Positions 6,699 through 7,289 of a DNA stretch of 7,289 nucleotides are shown in pieces. Positions within the stretch are counted from its first letter, which is position 1, and the number at the start of each line of letters is the position of its first letter. The position numbers were made by a program, and so were the translations under genes. Source of the stretch: Candidatus Zhuqueibacterota bacterium (lineage in GTDB: Bacteria; Zhuqueibacterota; Zhuqueibacteria; Residuimicrobiales; Residuimicrobiaceae); assembly GCA_016934435.1 (NCBI GenBank), contig JAFGSU010000310.1:1-7289 (forward strand), read 5' to 3'. The notes under the pieces were generated by a model. That model did not search any database. It saw nothing but the letters and a program-made list of their open reading frames with translations, and was not told the DNA's origin.

Positions 6699-6925
6699 GC
6701 ATCGTTGCCGTTCTCTGCACACAAAAAGGCCACTTTCAGGCGGGTATCATCTGCGGTATCTTTGCACTCGCAATCCACCTATGCGAACTGCTATGCCTGG
6801 ATGCAGGCAGCCTGTCTGCCGTTGATCAGGGATTCCTTTTTGCGAACACAGTTCTGCCGGTTCCGCTTATCTATTTCAGCCACCGGGCGCACCGGAAGCT
6901 CAAGCAAGTAGAAGGCATCAGTTAG
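6683..6925 (+). pseudogene. Possible C-terminal remnant of a membrane protein
   Basis: In the frame two bases ahead of the PEP mutase fragment, an open stretch follows a TGA at 6680-6682 and ends at TAG 6923-6925. From the junction at about 6698 it reads as two hydrophobic segments (AGIICGIFALAIHLCELLCL and GFLFANTVLPVPLIYF) followed by a basic tail (SHRAHRKLKQVEG), as at the end of an integral membrane protein. It has no ATG near its start and no ribosome binding site. I do not recognise a family. It could be a scrap of a second gene joined to the PEP mutase fragment, or a chance open frame. Confidence 0.3.
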
Positions 6926-6943
6926 CTGGGAAAAAATATACAT

Positions 6944-6996
6944 GACAGGATAAACAGGATGATTTAAATGTTTAGTATTATCCTGTCAATCCTGTC
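6944..6996. repeat. Inverted pair of ACAGGAT-unit repeats
   Basis: The left arm GACAGGATAAACAGGAT (6944-6960) and the right arm ATCCTGTCAATCCTGTC (6980-6996) are inverted copies matching at 15 of 17 positions, separated by a 19-base AT-rich loop. Each arm is itself a tandem pair of ACAGGAT at a 9-base period. A transcript could fold into a long hairpin. There is no T-run right after it on the plus strand. On the minus strand a T-rich run lies seven or more bases beyond, so it is not a canonical terminator. It resembles short palindromic intergenic elements that occur in many copies in environmental bacterial genomes (from memory, not checked). Confidence 0.7.
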
Positions 6997-7127
6997 TGCC
7001 CAAAAGGCGACTTGAAGAATGCTCAGCAACCGCCGAGTTTTCTGCCGAATATTAAAAAAAAGATAGCCAGCTGAAATATTTAAAAATTGAGGTTATTGCC
7101 TATTCATACAAAAGTGAAAATCACATC

Positions 7128-7134
7128 AGGAGGT
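7128..7134 (+). promoter_or_regulatory. Ribosome binding site of the DUF2461 gene
   Basis: AGGAGGT, a near-perfect anti-16S match, lies ten bases before the ATG at 7145 and makes that start secure. It is the strongest Shine-Dalgarno sequence in the window. Confidence 0.85.
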
Positions 7135-7144
7135 TGATAAAAAA

Positions 7145-7289
7145 ATGAAACCCGCCGAAGAATTCTCCGGTTTCCCCCCCGATACCATCGTTTTCCTGAG
7201 CGAATTGCGCGACAACAACAACCGGCCCTGGTTCGAGGCCAACAAGACGCGGTTTCAGGAGAATGTGCTGGCGCCGGCACAAGCATTCG
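7145..7289 (+). CDS. DUF2461 (TIGR02453) family protein, partial (C-terminus beyond window)
   Basis: Only the first 48 codons are present. They match the start of the DUF2461 family: FSGFPPDTIVFLSELRDNN (7-25) then NRPWFEANKTRFQENVLAPA, with the characteristic NN.R.WFEANK pattern. Members are soluble proteins of about 220-230 residues found widely in bacteria and fungi; no biochemical role is established that I know of. There is no signal peptide. It is transcribed away from the minus-strand cluster, and nothing here ties it to those genes. No clear promoter was recognised in the AT-rich sequence before its ribosome binding site. Confidence 0.88.
   Translation, partial: MKPAEEFSGFPPDTIVFLSELRDNNNRPWFEANKTRFQENVLAPAQAF

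Larger units (their letters stand above)
6335..7144. other. Long interval without an intact gene
   Basis: This roughly 810-base stretch lies between the divergent cytochrome and DUF2461 genes. Positions 6335-6539 are AT-rich and hold the leader and promoter of the minus-strand cluster. Positions 6540-6925 hold two gene remnants in different plus-strand frames. Positions 6926-7127 hold an inverted repeat built from ACAGGAT units and otherwise AT-rich sequence with nothing I recognise. No tRNA-like or other RNA gene was seen. The mixture of fragments suggests past deletion or recombination. Confidence 0.6.

Noticed and set aside
6500..6778. A 92-codon minus-strand open frame overlapping the PEP mutase relic.
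   Set aside because: It lies antisense to a stretch with clear PEP mutase similarity, its translation resembles no family, and it has no ribosome binding site.
6944..6996. Inverted repeat considered as a rho-independent terminator, or as the start of a CRISPR array.
   Set aside because: No T-run follows directly on either strand, the arms are AT-interrupted, and there is only one pair with no regular spacers.

Overview
The window looks like a piece of a Gram-negative genome from the FCB superphylum (Bacteroidota, Ignavibacteriota, Calditrichota, KSB1 and relatives). The main reason is a 775-residue exported protein ending in a type IX secretion (T9SS) type A sorting domain with the QNYPNPFN signature. 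A finer taxonomic placement is not possible from this sequence alone.

Positions 1 to 6334 hold six minus-strand genes, read right to left. They are: a secreted fusion of a sulfite-oxidase-like fold and cytochrome c (6334-5444); a large T9SS-sorted PD40/Asp-box beta-propeller protein (5351-3024); a small exported DOMON-domain protein (3027-2443); and the three components of a WtpABC-type tungstate/molybdate ABC importer, namely the binding lipoprotein (2446-1505), the permease with a long extra hydrophobic N-terminus (1512-304) and the ATPase, cut by the window edge (317-1). The last five overlap end to start. Two junctions are ATGA stop/start overlaps, one is an 8-base overlap and one is 14 bases. 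They are therefore probably one translationally coupled unit. The cytochrome gene lies 92 bases upstream with a convincing promoter in front of it, so it may be the first gene of the same operon.

Positions 6335 to 7144 carry no intact gene. This stretch holds the promoter and leader of the minus-strand cluster, the first roughly 53 codons of a PEP mutase/isocitrate lyase family gene that breaks off abruptly, a possible C-terminal scrap of a membrane protein in another frame, and an inverted pair of ACAGGAT-type repeats. It reads as a decayed or recombined interval. At 7145 a plus-strand DUF2461 gene with a very good ribosome binding site begins and runs off the window.

As a working idea (inference), the minus-strand cluster links periplasmic or surface redox-type proteins (cytochrome c with a Moco-enzyme-like fold, DOMON) to import of tungstate or molybdate. 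The function of the link is unknown.
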